A stretch of 7,336 nt of DNA, taken from Archangium sp. GTDB lineage: Bacteria > Myxococcota > Myxococcia > Myxococcales > Myxococcaceae. The DNA lies in NCBI GenBank assembly GCA_016793585.1, contig JAEUJR010000413.1:1-7336 (forward strand), read 5' to 3'. Below, piece after piece: positions 1 through 6,312 of the stretch. The position numbers and the translations under genes are program-made. Within the stretch, counting starts at the first letter, position 1; every line of letters begins with the position of its first letter. The notes beneath the pieces were generated by a model. The model had not been told where the DNA came from, made no database searches, and saw only the letters and a list, made by a program, of their open reading frames with translations.

Positions 1-990
1 CTCGACTTCGTCGCGCTGAGCGATCACAACACCAGCTCGCACTACGACTTCATCACCGCGGCGCAAGCGAGACACCCGCAGGTGCTCTTCGTGCCCTCGG
101 TGGAGTTCACGACGTACGCAGGCCACCTGAACGCGTTTGGCGCCTCGACCTTCGTGCCGTTCTGGCTGGGCCGCGAAGGCGTGACGCTCAAGCAGGCGCT
201 GCAACAGTTCGATCAACAGGGAGCCATCGCAACCATCAATCACCCCACCCTCGATCTCGGCAGCTTCTGCATCGGGTGCGCGTGGCAGCAGCCGGTGATT
301 CCCGAGCTCACGCGCGCGATCGAGATCGGTGTCGGAGGTTGGGACGAGACGGGCTCGCTCTTCGACGAATCGGCCATCGCGTACTGGGAGGCGCTCGCCG
401 ATCAGGGCGTTCACCTGACCGCGGTTGGCGGCAGTGACGATCACCGCGCGGGTGTCGGCTTGAATCAAACGCAGAGCCCGATCGGCTCGCCGACGACGTT
501 GCTCTACGCGAGTGAGCTCTCGGTGGTGGGGCTGACGCGCGCGCTGCGCGAAGGCCGCTCGGTCGTGAAGCTGCGTGGGCCCGAAGACCCGCTCGTGACG
601 CTGACCACGCTCACCACCCTGCCCCGCGTCGAAGACACGTTCGTTGGAACGTCGGCGACGCTGCAGGCGCTGGTGACGGGAGGCAGTGGCACGACGCTCG
701 TCTGGGTCGCCAACGGTGTCGCGGTGAAAGAGGTGCAGGTCACGTCCGATCCCTTCACCGACGAGTTCACGCTCGAGGTTCCCGAAGGCCGCTCGGCACG
801 CGCCCGCGCGGAGCTGCGAGTGGGCACGGCTCCTCGCACCGTCACGTCGCACGTGTGGCTCGCGCCTGATTCTCCGCCGGGGCCGCCGATCATCGCGACC
901 AAGCCGGCCGCGCCGGGTTGCTCGGGGTGCGCAGCCTCTGACGGGTCGCTCGTGTTCCTCGCGTTGCTGTTGCTGCGGAGGCGCTCATGA
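1..990 (+). CDS. PHP-superfamily (CehA/McbA-like) metallohydrolase with MYXO-CTERM-like tail, 5' end missing
   Basis: The reading frame is open from the first base, so the gene begins before the window; 329 residues are visible. GTG at 82 is internal, because the 27 codons before it already carry the family motif LSDHN. Metal-site motifs typical of PHP phosphoesterases follow in order (numbering from base 1): Asp8-His9, Glu35 and His42 in VEFTTYAGHLN, His81 in INHP, and Asp146-Asp147-His148 in GGSDDH. A segment of the type GSPTTLLYA..LS....ALREGR follows, as in CehA/McbA-family proteins. Residues about 195-300 look like a beta-rich C-terminal domain. The protein ends with Cys307-x-x-Cys310, a hydrophobic run and RRRS, a MYXO-CTERM-like surface-sorting signal. 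It is probably an exported metal-dependent hydrolase, perhaps a phosphoesterase; the substrate is unknown. The stop overlaps the next gene's start by 4 bp. The family call is firm, the substrate is not. Confidence 0.86.
   Translation, partial: LDFVALSDHNTSSHYDFITAAQARHPQVLFVPSVEFTTYAGHLNAFGASTFVPFWLGREGVTLKQALQQFDQQGAIATINHPTLDLGSFCIGCAWQQPVIPELTRAIEIGVGGWDETGSLFDESAIAYWEALADQGVHLTAVGGSDDHRAGVGLNQTQSPIGSPTTLLYASELSVVGLTRALREGRSVVKLRGPEDPLVTLTTLTTLPRVEDTFVGTSATLQALVTGGSGTTLVWVANGVAVKEVQVTSDPFTDEFTLEVPEGRSARARAELRVGTAPRTVTSHVWLAPDSPPGPPIIATKPAAPGCSGCAASDGSLVFLALLLLRRRS
919..987 (+). other. MYXO-CTERM-like C-terminal sorting signal (within the PHP hydrolase gene)
   Basis: These codons give Cys-Ser-Gly-Cys, a short small-residue linker, about eight hydrophobic residues (LVFLALLLL) and a terminal RRRS. 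This three-part layout, a Gly-Cys motif then a membrane segment then a basic cluster at the extreme C-terminus, is the MYXO-CTERM signal known from myxobacterial surface proteins and linked to processing by myxosortase. It predicts surface anchoring of the hydrolase and is the main taxonomic clue in the window. The hydrophobic part is short, so the call rests on the overall pattern. Confidence 0.75.
977..989 (+). promoter_or_regulatory. Shine-Dalgarno and ATGA start/stop overlap coupling the hydrolase and barrel genes
   Basis: GGAGG at 977-981 lies 5 bases before ATG at 987, inside the arginine codons of the upstream gene's tail. The start codon overlaps the upstream TGA (988-990) as ATGA. 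This fixes the start of the outer-membrane protein gene and implies translational coupling of the two genes. Confidence 0.85.
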
Positions 991-2918
991 ACGCGCTGTT
1001 GCTCGCGATCGTGCTCGCGCAGGCCGACGTTCCTTCCGACGCCGCAGGAACGTGGGCCGATCCATCGCGCTCCGTCTTCCTGGTGCCGGGCTCGCGCTCG
1101 ATTCTGTCTGGCTTCAGCCCCGCCTCGCTCGATGGACTTCAACCAGCCGCGTCCGCCACGCGCTTCGACGGCGTGCTGCTTCGCCTGCCAGCGCATGGGT
1201 TCTTCGGCCCGTCGACCTTGCCTGCGTCGTGGCTCGACGGTGTACAGGTGAGCAGCGCGGCAGATTCGGCAGAGAACGGCCGCAGCATTGGGCGGTCGGT
1301 GACGTTGCTGTCGACGAAGCAGCGCGAAGGCTGGCACGGGTCGGCGCGCGTCGACGTGCTGACCACCGGCTTGTCGGTCTCCGGCGTCATTCCCCAGACG
1401 AAGACCGAGGTGCTCGCAGCTGGGCGGTTCTTCACCCTTCCCGCCGTGGCCGCGTCGTTTCTCAAAGTGCGTGCGCTGCTCGGTGACTGGCAGCTTCGGG
1501 TCGCGCAGCCGATCGCGAATGGAGAACTGCGCCTGCTCGCGCTGGGCGCGGCTGATGACGTCGCGCTCACGGTGTCGGGCATTCCCATCTCGGCGCGCAT
1601 CGTGAGTCAGCTCGCCGATCTGCGGTGGACCTCAGGCGCGCTCGAGCTGGGGCTGACGGGCAGTCACGACTCCATCGCGCTGTCGATTCGTGGAACGCAG
1701 ACGAGAAACGACGTCATCGGCGGTGAACAGCAACTCACTGCGCGTGCCGCCTTCAAGCCGATGGTGACGAACGAGATCTCACTGGGCGTCGGCGGCGACG
1801 CTTCGCTGCGGCGCGTGGTGTTGAACCGGGCGAGCGAGTCGGCGCTGCCGCCCCTGCCCGGAGTCGATGCGACGAGCGTGACGTCGTCGAGCCGCCGCGT
1901 GCTGGGCGCTGCGTTCACGGGAGGCGTCTTCGCCGAGGCGCGCGACGCGGCCGGCCCGTTTCGCTGGAGCGCGGGCCTTCGTGGCGATCTCTGGAAGCCG
2001 CTCGACGCCGACGTGTTGTTCGCGCTCGACCCGCGGCTCTCGATCGAACGCGACTTCGGCGACGTGTGGACGCTGGGCGGCAGCGCCGGCCTTCGGCATC
2101 AACCCGCGACGTGGCTGGTCCCGGTTCCCGTGCTCGACACCACGTCGTGGAAGTACGGCCTGCAGCAGGCGGTCGTCGGTGACGTGTGGGCACACATTCA
2201 GGCAGCTCCCGCACACCAACTCGACGTGCGCGCGTTCGGCAGCTCGCTGCGAAAGACGATCGAGCTCTCGCCCTTCGACGACACGTTCCTGCCCGAGGTG
2301 AATCAGTCGACCGAGGACATCACCAAACGCATCGGCAGCGGCTTCGCGGGCGGAGGCTCACTGGCGTGGCGCTTCACGCCGTCAGACCGATTCTGGTTGC
2401 GCGCCTCGTACAGCCTCGTCGCCTCGTGGCGGACGATCACCATCTCGCGGTTCGCCACGAACGGTCTGCCCGAGCGCGAGGTGCAGGCCTCGGTGCCGTG
2501 GGCGTTCGATCAGACGCACCTCGTTCAGGGCGCGGGTGGGTGGCGCTTCGGCAACGGGTGGGCGCTGGCGGCGACGGCAACGGTGCAGACGGGCGCTCCG
2601 TTGATCGGCGGGCTGTATGGCCAGGAGCAGCGTGAAGGCTTCGACCCGATTCGCGGCTCGGCGCGGTGGGTGCCAGTCGATCGTGACGCCGTTGGGCGTT
2701 CGGGTGCCTGGCTGCGCGTCGACGGCCGCGTCTCGAAGACGTGGAGCCCGCAGCCGCTCGAGCTCACCCTCTTTCTCGACGTGCAGAACCTGTCGGTGTG
2801 GGCCCAGCCGACGGGCAGCTCGTACTCGGTCGACGCCACCGGCGCGCTCACTTCGCGGCCCGCTTCGTCACCGATCGGCTTCCCGATTCCCGTGCTCGGC
2901 GTCGAAGCCAGCCTCTGA
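987..2918 (+). CDS. TonB-dependent-receptor-like outer-membrane beta-barrel protein
   Basis: The 643-residue product has a very short hydrophobic N-terminus (about 1-13, ending AQA, a plausible signal-peptidase site) without a basic residue. Residues about 30-115 resemble a reduced TonB plug domain: VPGSRS, then DGVLLRLP, a proline-rich step, WLDGVQV and SVTLLSTK. The rest is alternating, beta-rich sequence with Trp, Tyr and Phe at strand ends, as in outer-membrane barrels. Late features match TonB-dependent receptors: a VPWAFDQTHLV segment, a GWRFGNGWALAATATVQTGAP strand pair, LFLDVQNL and a C-terminal strand ending PVLGVEASL. I see no clear TonB box. The likely role is outer-membrane uptake or binding; the substrate is unknown. 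The start is set by an SD 5 bases upstream and the 4-bp overlap with the PHP hydrolase gene, which suggests a joint function. A non-TonB barrel is the main alternative. Confidence 0.75.
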   Translation: MNALLLAIVLAQADVPSDAAGTWADPSRSVFLVPGSRSILSGFSPASLDGLQPAASATRFDGVLLRLPAHGFFGPSTLPASWLDGVQVSSAADSAENGRSIGRSVTLLSTKQREGWHGSARVDVLTTGLSVSGVIPQTKTEVLAAGRFFTLPAVAASFLKVRALLGDWQLRVAQPIANGELRLLALGAADDVALTVSGIPISARIVSQLADLRWTSGALELGLTGSHDSIALSIRGTQTRNDVIGGEQQLTARAAFKPMVTNEISLGVGGDASLRRVVLNRASESALPPLPGVDATSVTSSSRRVLGAAFTGGVFAEARDAAGPFRWSAGLRGDLWKPLDADVLFALDPRLSIERDFGDVWTLGGSAGLRHQPATWLVPVPVLDTTSWKYGLQQAVVGDVWAHIQAAPAHQLDVRAFGSSLRKTIELSPFDDTFLPEVNQSTEDITKRIGSGFAGGGSLAWRFTPSDRFWLRASYSLVASWRTITISRFATNGLPEREVQASVPWAFDQTHLVQGAGGWRFGNGWALAATATVQTGAPLIGGLYGQEQREGFDPIRGSARWVPVDRDAVGRSGAWLRVDGRVSKTWSPQPLELTLFLDVQNLSVWAQPTGSSYSVDATGALTSRPASSPIGFPIPVLGVEASL

Positions 2919-2936
2919 CCGAAGAAACGGCAGCAC

Positions 2937-3112
2937 TCACGCCGCGACCTCGTCGCGCCTCGAGAAGATGAAGAAGTGATCTTCCCCGGGGTCGGTGCCG
3001 CGGTGAGACCGAAGAGTTGACCGCGCCAGGTCGCCGCGACGACGACCAGCAACGACGCCAGCGCGCCGGGAAGCCCAATCACCAGCATCCACGCGAAGCA
3101 CAGCAGCCGCAC
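2937..3112 (-). pseudogene. Small single-span membrane protein gene, apparently frameshifted
   Basis: Reading leftward from GTG at 3112, the frame gives RLLCFAWMLVIGLPGALASL, a further hydrophobic stretch, then RGQLFGLTAAPTPG. This is a convincing membrane segment (residues about 3-28) with strong G/C at third positions. After CCCCGGGG (2984-2991) that frame turns to A/T-ending serine codons. The neighbouring frame instead reads GEDHFFIFSRRDEVAA and stops with TGA at 2939-2937, with G/C third positions restored. One extra base in the C/G run would join them into about 59 residues. It could be a real frameshift, a sequencing error, or chance. The start is uncertain: ATG at 3126 has a good SD (GGAG, 7 bases away) but lies in another frame, so a second indel would be needed; GTG at 3112 has no SD. 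I do not recognise the family. It would converge on the barrel gene (18-bp gap) and diverge from ung. Confidence 0.42.
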
Positions 3113-3158
3113 GCGCGGAGGCTCATGAATCCGCTCCGTGAGGTCGAGTGGAAGCGGC

Positions 3159-3171
3159 TACGGTGCCCGCA
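3159..3171 (+). promoter_or_regulatory. Possible -10 element for a leaderless ung transcript
   Basis: TACGGT at 3159-3164 fits the TAnnnT pattern of a -10 hexamer and ends 6 bases before the ATG at 3171. That is the spacing at which transcription would start on the A of the start codon. There is no good SD at the normal distance before this ATG (only GGAAG at 3150-3154, 16 bases away), which favours a leaderless message. No convincing -35 element is visible, so this is weak. Confidence 0.25.
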
Positions 3172-3863
3172 TGTCGTCACTCGCCGAGATGATTCCCCCC
3201 GCGTGGAGAGACGCGCTGGCCGCTGCCGCCTCCGCCGAGACGTTCACGGCGCTCGACGCGTTTCTCACCACCGAGTTCGCGACCGCCACCGTCTTTCCAC
3301 CGAAGGAGCAGCTCTTCGCCGCGCTCGCACGAACGCCGCCCTCGGCCATCAAGGCCGTGATCCTCGGACAGGACCCGTACCCGAAGAAGGGTCACGCCAA
3401 CGGGCTCGCGTTCTCGGTCAGCCCCGGCGTGAAGCCGCCCGGCTCGCTGCGCAACGTCTTCAAGGGGCTCACCATCGACGTCGGCATTCCCGCTCCGACG
3501 ACGGCCGACCTCTCGGTCTGGGCCGATCGCGGCGTGCTGCTGCTCAACACCATTCTCACCGTGCGCGAAGGCGAGGCGAACTCGCACAAGAAGAAGGGCT
3601 GGGAGCCGTTCACCGAAGCGGTGCTCCGCCACGTTGCCAGCCTGCCCGGGCCGATCGTCTTCTTCTGTTTCGGCAAGCCCGCCGAAGCGATGGTGGCGAA
3701 GCACGTCGACGCGACGAAGCACCACGTGCTGGTGACGCCGCACCCGTCGCCGCTGAACAAGTTCGCGTTCGTCGACGCCGTCACGAAGGACAAGCCCTTC
3801 ACGAAGGCGAACGAGCTGCTGATCGCCGCGGGTCGCGGGCCGATCGACTGGGCCCTGCCCTGA
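3171..3863 (+). CDS. ung: Uracil-DNA glycosylase, family 1
   Basis: This cytoplasmic base-excision-repair enzyme removes uracil from DNA arising by cytosine deamination or dUTP incorporation. The 230-residue length matches the family. Visible motifs: GQDPYP with catalytic Asp68 and Tyr70, GLAFSV (78-83), the PPGSLRNVF loop (89-97), GVLLLNT with uracil-contacting Asn126, SHKKKGWEPFT (138-148), and HPSPL (191-195) with catalytic His191 and intercalating Leu195. The C-terminus has the usual GPIDW. Two positions differ from the classic enterobacterial form: Pro71 in place of His in the water-activating loop, and Asn196-Lys197 in place of Ser-Ala after HPSPL. I chose ATG 3171 because GTG at 3138 would add 11 unrelated residues and has no SD at proper distance. 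The gene stands alone, with its end 3 bp from the convergent hypE. Confidence 0.96.
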   Translation: MSSLAEMIPPAWRDALAAAASAETFTALDAFLTTEFATATVFPPKEQLFAALARTPPSAIKAVILGQDPYPKKGHANGLAFSVSPGVKPPGSLRNVFKGLTIDVGIPAPTTADLSVWADRGVLLLNTILTVREGEANSHKKKGWEPFTEAVLRHVASLPGPIVFFCFGKPAEAMVAKHVDATKHHVLVTPHPSPLNKFAFVDAVTKDKPFTKANELLIAAGRGPIDWALP

Positions 3864-3866
3864 CCG

Positions 3867-4913
3867 TCAGCAGATGCGCGGCAGCTGCTCTCCGGCGAGC
3901 CAGTCGAGAATGCGACTGCCGCCGAACGAGGTCTCGAGCTGCACGAAGCCGTTCTCGTCTTCGATGACGGTGCCCACGCGCGCCGAGTCTCTGCCGAGCG
4001 GGTGCGCCTTCATCGCGGCCAGCACCTTGTCGGCGTCGTGCGGCGCGACGATGGCCAGCAGCTTGCCTTCGTTCGCCACGTAGAGCGGGTCGATGCCGAG
4101 CAGCTCGCACGCCGCCGCGACCTGGGGCTTCACGGGAATCGCGCGCTCGTCGAGCTTGAAGCCGACGCCCGACTGCCACGCGATCTCGTTCAGCGTCGTG
4201 GCGAGCCCACCGCGCGTGGGGTCGCGCAGCACGTGAACGTCTGGGCAGACCGTCACCATGTCGGCGACCAGCGTGTGCAGCGCCGCCGAGTCCGACTCGA
4301 TGGTCGTCTCGAACGAGAGGCCCTCACGCTGCGAAAGAATCGCCACGCCGTGATCGCCCATGGAGCCGCTCACGAGCACGACGTCGCCCGGCTTCGCGCG
4401 ATCGCCGCTCGGCGCCGTGACGCCCACGGGAATCACGCCCACGCCCGTCGTCGTGATGAAGACCCCGTCTCCTTTGCCGCGCTCGACCACCTTCGTGTCG
4501 CCGGTGACGATCGGTACGCCGGCCTGCATCGCCGCCTTCGCCATCGCGTCGACGACACGCTTCAAGTCGGCGAGCGGAAAGCCCTCTTCGAGAATGAACG
4601 CCGACGACAGATAGAGCGGGCGAGCTCCCGCCATCGCGATGTCGTTGATGGTGCCGTGCACCGCCAGCGAGCCGATGTTGCCGCCCGCGAAGAAGATCGG
4701 CGACACCACGTAGCCATCGGTCGTCATCACCAGCTTGCCGACGGGCGGCTCGACGACGGCCTGATCGTTCCGCTGCGCGAGGTAGCGGTTGTCGAACGCG
4801 GCGGCGAACAGCTGCTCCACCAGCTGCGCCATCACCTTGCCACCGGTGCCGTGGGTGAGCTCGACACGGCCAGTGAAGTCGAGCTTCTTCGGGAATGGGT
4901 TTCGGGTGCGCAT
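3867..4913 (-). CDS. hypE: [NiFe] hydrogenase maturation protein HypE (carbamoyl dehydratase)
   Basis: HypE accepts a carbamoyl group from HypF on its C-terminal cysteine and dehydrates it with ATP to a thiocyanate, the source of the active-site cyanide ligands. The 348-residue product has the AIR-synthase/PurM-like fold signature: HGTGG (21-25), the MTTDGYVVSP strand (63-72), GNIGSLAVHGTINDIAMAGA (78-97), VTGDTKVVERGKGDG (136-150), MGDHGVAILSQREGL (185-199), DPTRGGL (231-237) and YVANEGKL (278-285). It ends LPRIC, with the required terminal Cys348, so the gene is complete. ATG 4913 was chosen because the frame runs further upstream only over hypD; this ATG has an SD 8 bases away and overlaps the hypD stop as TGATG. 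It is the last gene of the hyp operon here and ends 3 bp from ung. Confidence 0.97.
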   Translation of the reverse strand: MRTRNPFPKKLDFTGRVELTHGTGGKVMAQLVEQLFAAAFDNRYLAQRNDQAVVEPPVGKLVMTTDGYVVSPIFFAGGNIGSLAVHGTINDIAMAGARPLYLSSAFILEEGFPLADLKRVVDAMAKAAMQAGVPIVTGDTKVVERGKGDGVFITTTGVGVIPVGVTAPSGDRAKPGDVVLVSGSMGDHGVAILSQREGLSFETTIESDSAALHTLVADMVTVCPDVHVLRDPTRGGLATTLNEIAWQSGVGFKLDERAIPVKPQVAAACELLGIDPLYVANEGKLLAIVAPHDADKVLAAMKAHPLGRDSARVGTVIEDENGFVQLETSFGGSRILDWLAGEQLPRIC

Positions 4914-6064
4914 CAGGCGGTCCTCCGCTCGGGTTCGGGCGTCGGTGACGTCCGGTGGCGGCCATAGAGGTAGTACGCGGCGCAGCTGCCCTCGGGAGAC
5001 ACCATGCAGCTGCCAATGGGTGACTCCGGCGTGCACGCGGTCGCGAAGATCTTGCAGTCGGTCGGCATCTTGAGGCCCTTGAGAATCTCGCCGCACGCGC
5101 AGGCCTTGTGATCAGCGACGGCCTGGTACGGCATCGTGAAGCGGGCCTCAGCGTCCCACTTCGCGAACTCGGGCCGCAGCTTGAGCGCGCTCGCCTGCAA
5201 GGTGCCCAGCCCGCGCCACTCGAACGACGGGCGAAGCTCCATCGTCTCTTCCGTCAGCCGCTGCGCCTTGAGGTTGCCGACGCTGTTCACGGCGCGCGAG
5301 TACTGATTCTCGACCTCGTGGCGCCCCTCGTTCAGCTGCCGAACGATCATGAGAATCGACTGGAGCAGATCGAGCGGCTCGAACCCCGACACCGCGATCG
5401 GCTTCTTCCAATCACGCGCGAACCGATCGTACGGCTGCGTGCCGATGATGGTGCTGACGTGGCCAGGGCCCACGAAGCCGTCGACGCGAATGCGGCCCTC
5501 CTTCGCTTCGGGGCTGCCGAGAATCGCCTCGATCGCGCTCGGCGTGAGCACGTGGTTCACGAACACGGTGAAGTTCTCGAGCCCTTCGGCCTGCGCGGTC
5601 TTCACGGCGAGCGCGGTAGGCGGCGTGGTGGTCTCGAAGCCGATGGCGAAGAAGACGACCTGCTTGTCGGGGTTGGCGCGGGCGAGCTTCAGCGCGTCGT
5701 TCGCGCCGAAGACCATCTTCACGTTGGCGCCCTGCGCGCGGGCCCGCATCAGGCTGACTCGGTCTTTCCCCGGTACGCGCATCATGTCGCCGTAGGCGCA
5801 GAGCATCACGTTCGGCTGGCGCGCGAGCTCGATGGCCTGATCGAGGCGCCCGATGGGCAGTACGCACACGGGGCAGCCGGGGCCGTGAATCATCTCGACG
5901 TTCTTCGGCAGCAGCTCGATGAGCCCGTAGCGGCAGAGCGAGTGCGTGTGCCCGCCGCAGAACTCCATGATCTTGTACTCGCGGTCGGGTCGCGCTTCGG
6001 CGGCGATCTGCGAAGCCACCTGACGAGCGATCGAGCCGTCGCGGAACTCTTCGATGAAGCGCAT
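4913..6064 (-). CDS. hypD: [NiFe] hydrogenase maturation protein HypD (iron-sulfur scaffold)
   Basis: HypD holds a [4Fe-4S] cluster and, in complex with HypC, carries the iron that receives CN and CO before delivery to the hydrogenase large subunit; it acts in the cytoplasm. The 383-residue length is normal. Family motifs are present: MEFCGGHTH (33-41, Cys36), HGPGCPVCVLP (60-70, Cys64 and Cys67), the GFETTTPPTA region mid-protein, and GFVGPGHVSTIIG. The C-terminal cysteine-rich section has Cys322, 324, 337, 344, 353 and 361, ending CAAYYLYGR, which includes the cluster ligands. Cys44 in HTHSLCRYG is an extra cysteine where aliphatic or aromatic residues are common. The start at 6064 has AAGGAG six bases upstream. 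The gene follows hypC by 11 bp and shares one base with hypE (TGATG). Confidence 0.97.
   Translation of the reverse strand: MRFIEEFRDGSIARQVASQIAAEARPDREYKIMEFCGGHTHSLCRYGLIELLPKNVEMIHGPGCPVCVLPIGRLDQAIELARQPNVMLCAYGDMMRVPGKDRVSLMRARAQGANVKMVFGANDALKLARANPDKQVVFFAIGFETTTPPTALAVKTAQAEGLENFTVFVNHVLTPSAIEAILGSPEAKEGRIRVDGFVGPGHVSTIIGTQPYDRFARDWKKPIAVSGFEPLDLLQSILMIVRQLNEGRHEVENQYSRAVNSVGNLKAQRLTEETMELRPSFEWRGLGTLQASALKLRPEFAKWDAEARFTMPYQAVADHKACACGEILKGLKMPTDCKIFATACTPESPIGSCMVSPEGSCAAYYLYGRHRTSPTPEPERRTA
4922..4926 (-). promoter_or_regulatory. Shine-Dalgarno for hypE, inside the hypD 3' end
   Basis: Read on the minus strand this is GGAGG, 8 bases before ATG at 4913. It decides the hypE start in a frame that stays open up to 5096, and it supports coupled hypD-hypE translation. 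Confidence 0.85.
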
Positions 6065-6070
6065 GAACGG

Positions 6071-6076
6071 CTCCTT
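6071..6076 (-). promoter_or_regulatory. Shine-Dalgarno for hypD, overlapping the hypC stop
   Basis: On the minus strand the junction reads TGAAGGAG: the hypC stop TGA shares its final A with AAGGAG, which sits 6 bases before the hypD ATG at 6064. It is a strong site and fixes the hypD start. Confidence 0.87.
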
Positions 6077-6309
6077 CAGGCAGTGGCGGGGGTGGGCTGG
6101 CCTTCGTGGCGCAGCAGCGCGAGCGTCTTCTCGGCTTCGATCGGGTCCATCTTGGTGAGCGCGTAGCCGACGTGAATGATGACGAAGTCACCGACCTTCA
6201 CGTCGTCGAGCAGGCCCAGGTTCACCTTCTGGCGAACACCGCCCAGGTCGACCGTGCACATGTCGGCACCATCGAGCTGCAGCACCTTCGCGGGGAGCGC
6301 GAGACACAT
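6076..6309 (-). CDS. hypC: [NiFe] hydrogenase maturation chaperone HypC (HypC/HybG/HupF family)
   Basis: HypC is a small chaperone that pairs with HypD to carry the Fe(CN)2(CO) unit and then delivers it to the hydrogenase large-subunit precursor. The 77-residue product begins MCLALPAKV, with the invariant Cys2 that becomes N-terminal after Met removal and contacts the iron. It has the family's VDLGGVRQKVNLGLLDDVKVGD beta-barrel core (split here as residues 20-33 and 34-41) and GDFVIIHVGYAL (40-51), with the conserved His46. A short helix-forming tail (KMDPIEAEKTLALL) completes it. The start has GGAGG 8 bases upstream and lies 3 bp after the hypF stop; hypD follows 11 bp downstream. The length and every key residue fit an intact, functional member. 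Confidence 0.97.
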   Translation of the reverse strand: MCLALPAKVLQLDGADMCTVDLGGVRQKVNLGLLDDVKVGDFVIIHVGYALTKMDPIEAEKTLALLRHEGQPTPATA

Positions 6310-6312
6310 CGT

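Noticed and set aside
504..1337. Minus-strand open frame of about 277 codons across the hydrolase/barrel junction
   Set aside because: It spans the ends of two well-supported plus-strand genes, has Arg/Ser/Ala-rich composition and no family signature.
2943..2957. Perfect inverted repeat CGCGAC-CTC-GTCGCG as a possible terminator after the barrel gene
   Set aside because: The stem is only 6 bp with no T-run on either side, such repeats are frequent by chance at this GC content, and it falls within the likely broken small gene.
3117..3145. GGAGG followed by ATG at 3125 on the plus strand, resembling a gene start
   Set aside because: The spacing is only 3 bases and the frame runs out of phase through ung with Arg-rich, motif-free translation.
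3138..3170. Upstream GTG start for ung at 3138
   Set aside because: It would add 11 residues unlike UDG N-termini and the nearest SD is 16 bases away; ATG 3171 gives the usual family length.
3837..3855. GGGCC and GGCCC inverted repeat near the end of ung as a terminator
   Set aside because: The stem is 5 bp with a 9-base loop, has no T-run, and lies within the ung coding end.
4002..4967. Long plus-strand open frame of about 321 codons opposite hypE
   Set aside because: It lies antisense to hypE, its translation is rich in Arg, His and Val with no recognisable motif, and hypE has full family motifs. It is a by-product of high-GC codon use.
5108..6166. Long plus-strand open frame of about 352 codons opposite hypD
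   Set aside because: It is antisense to an intact hypD, has low-complexity Arg/Glu/Leu-rich translation and no plausible SD or motif.
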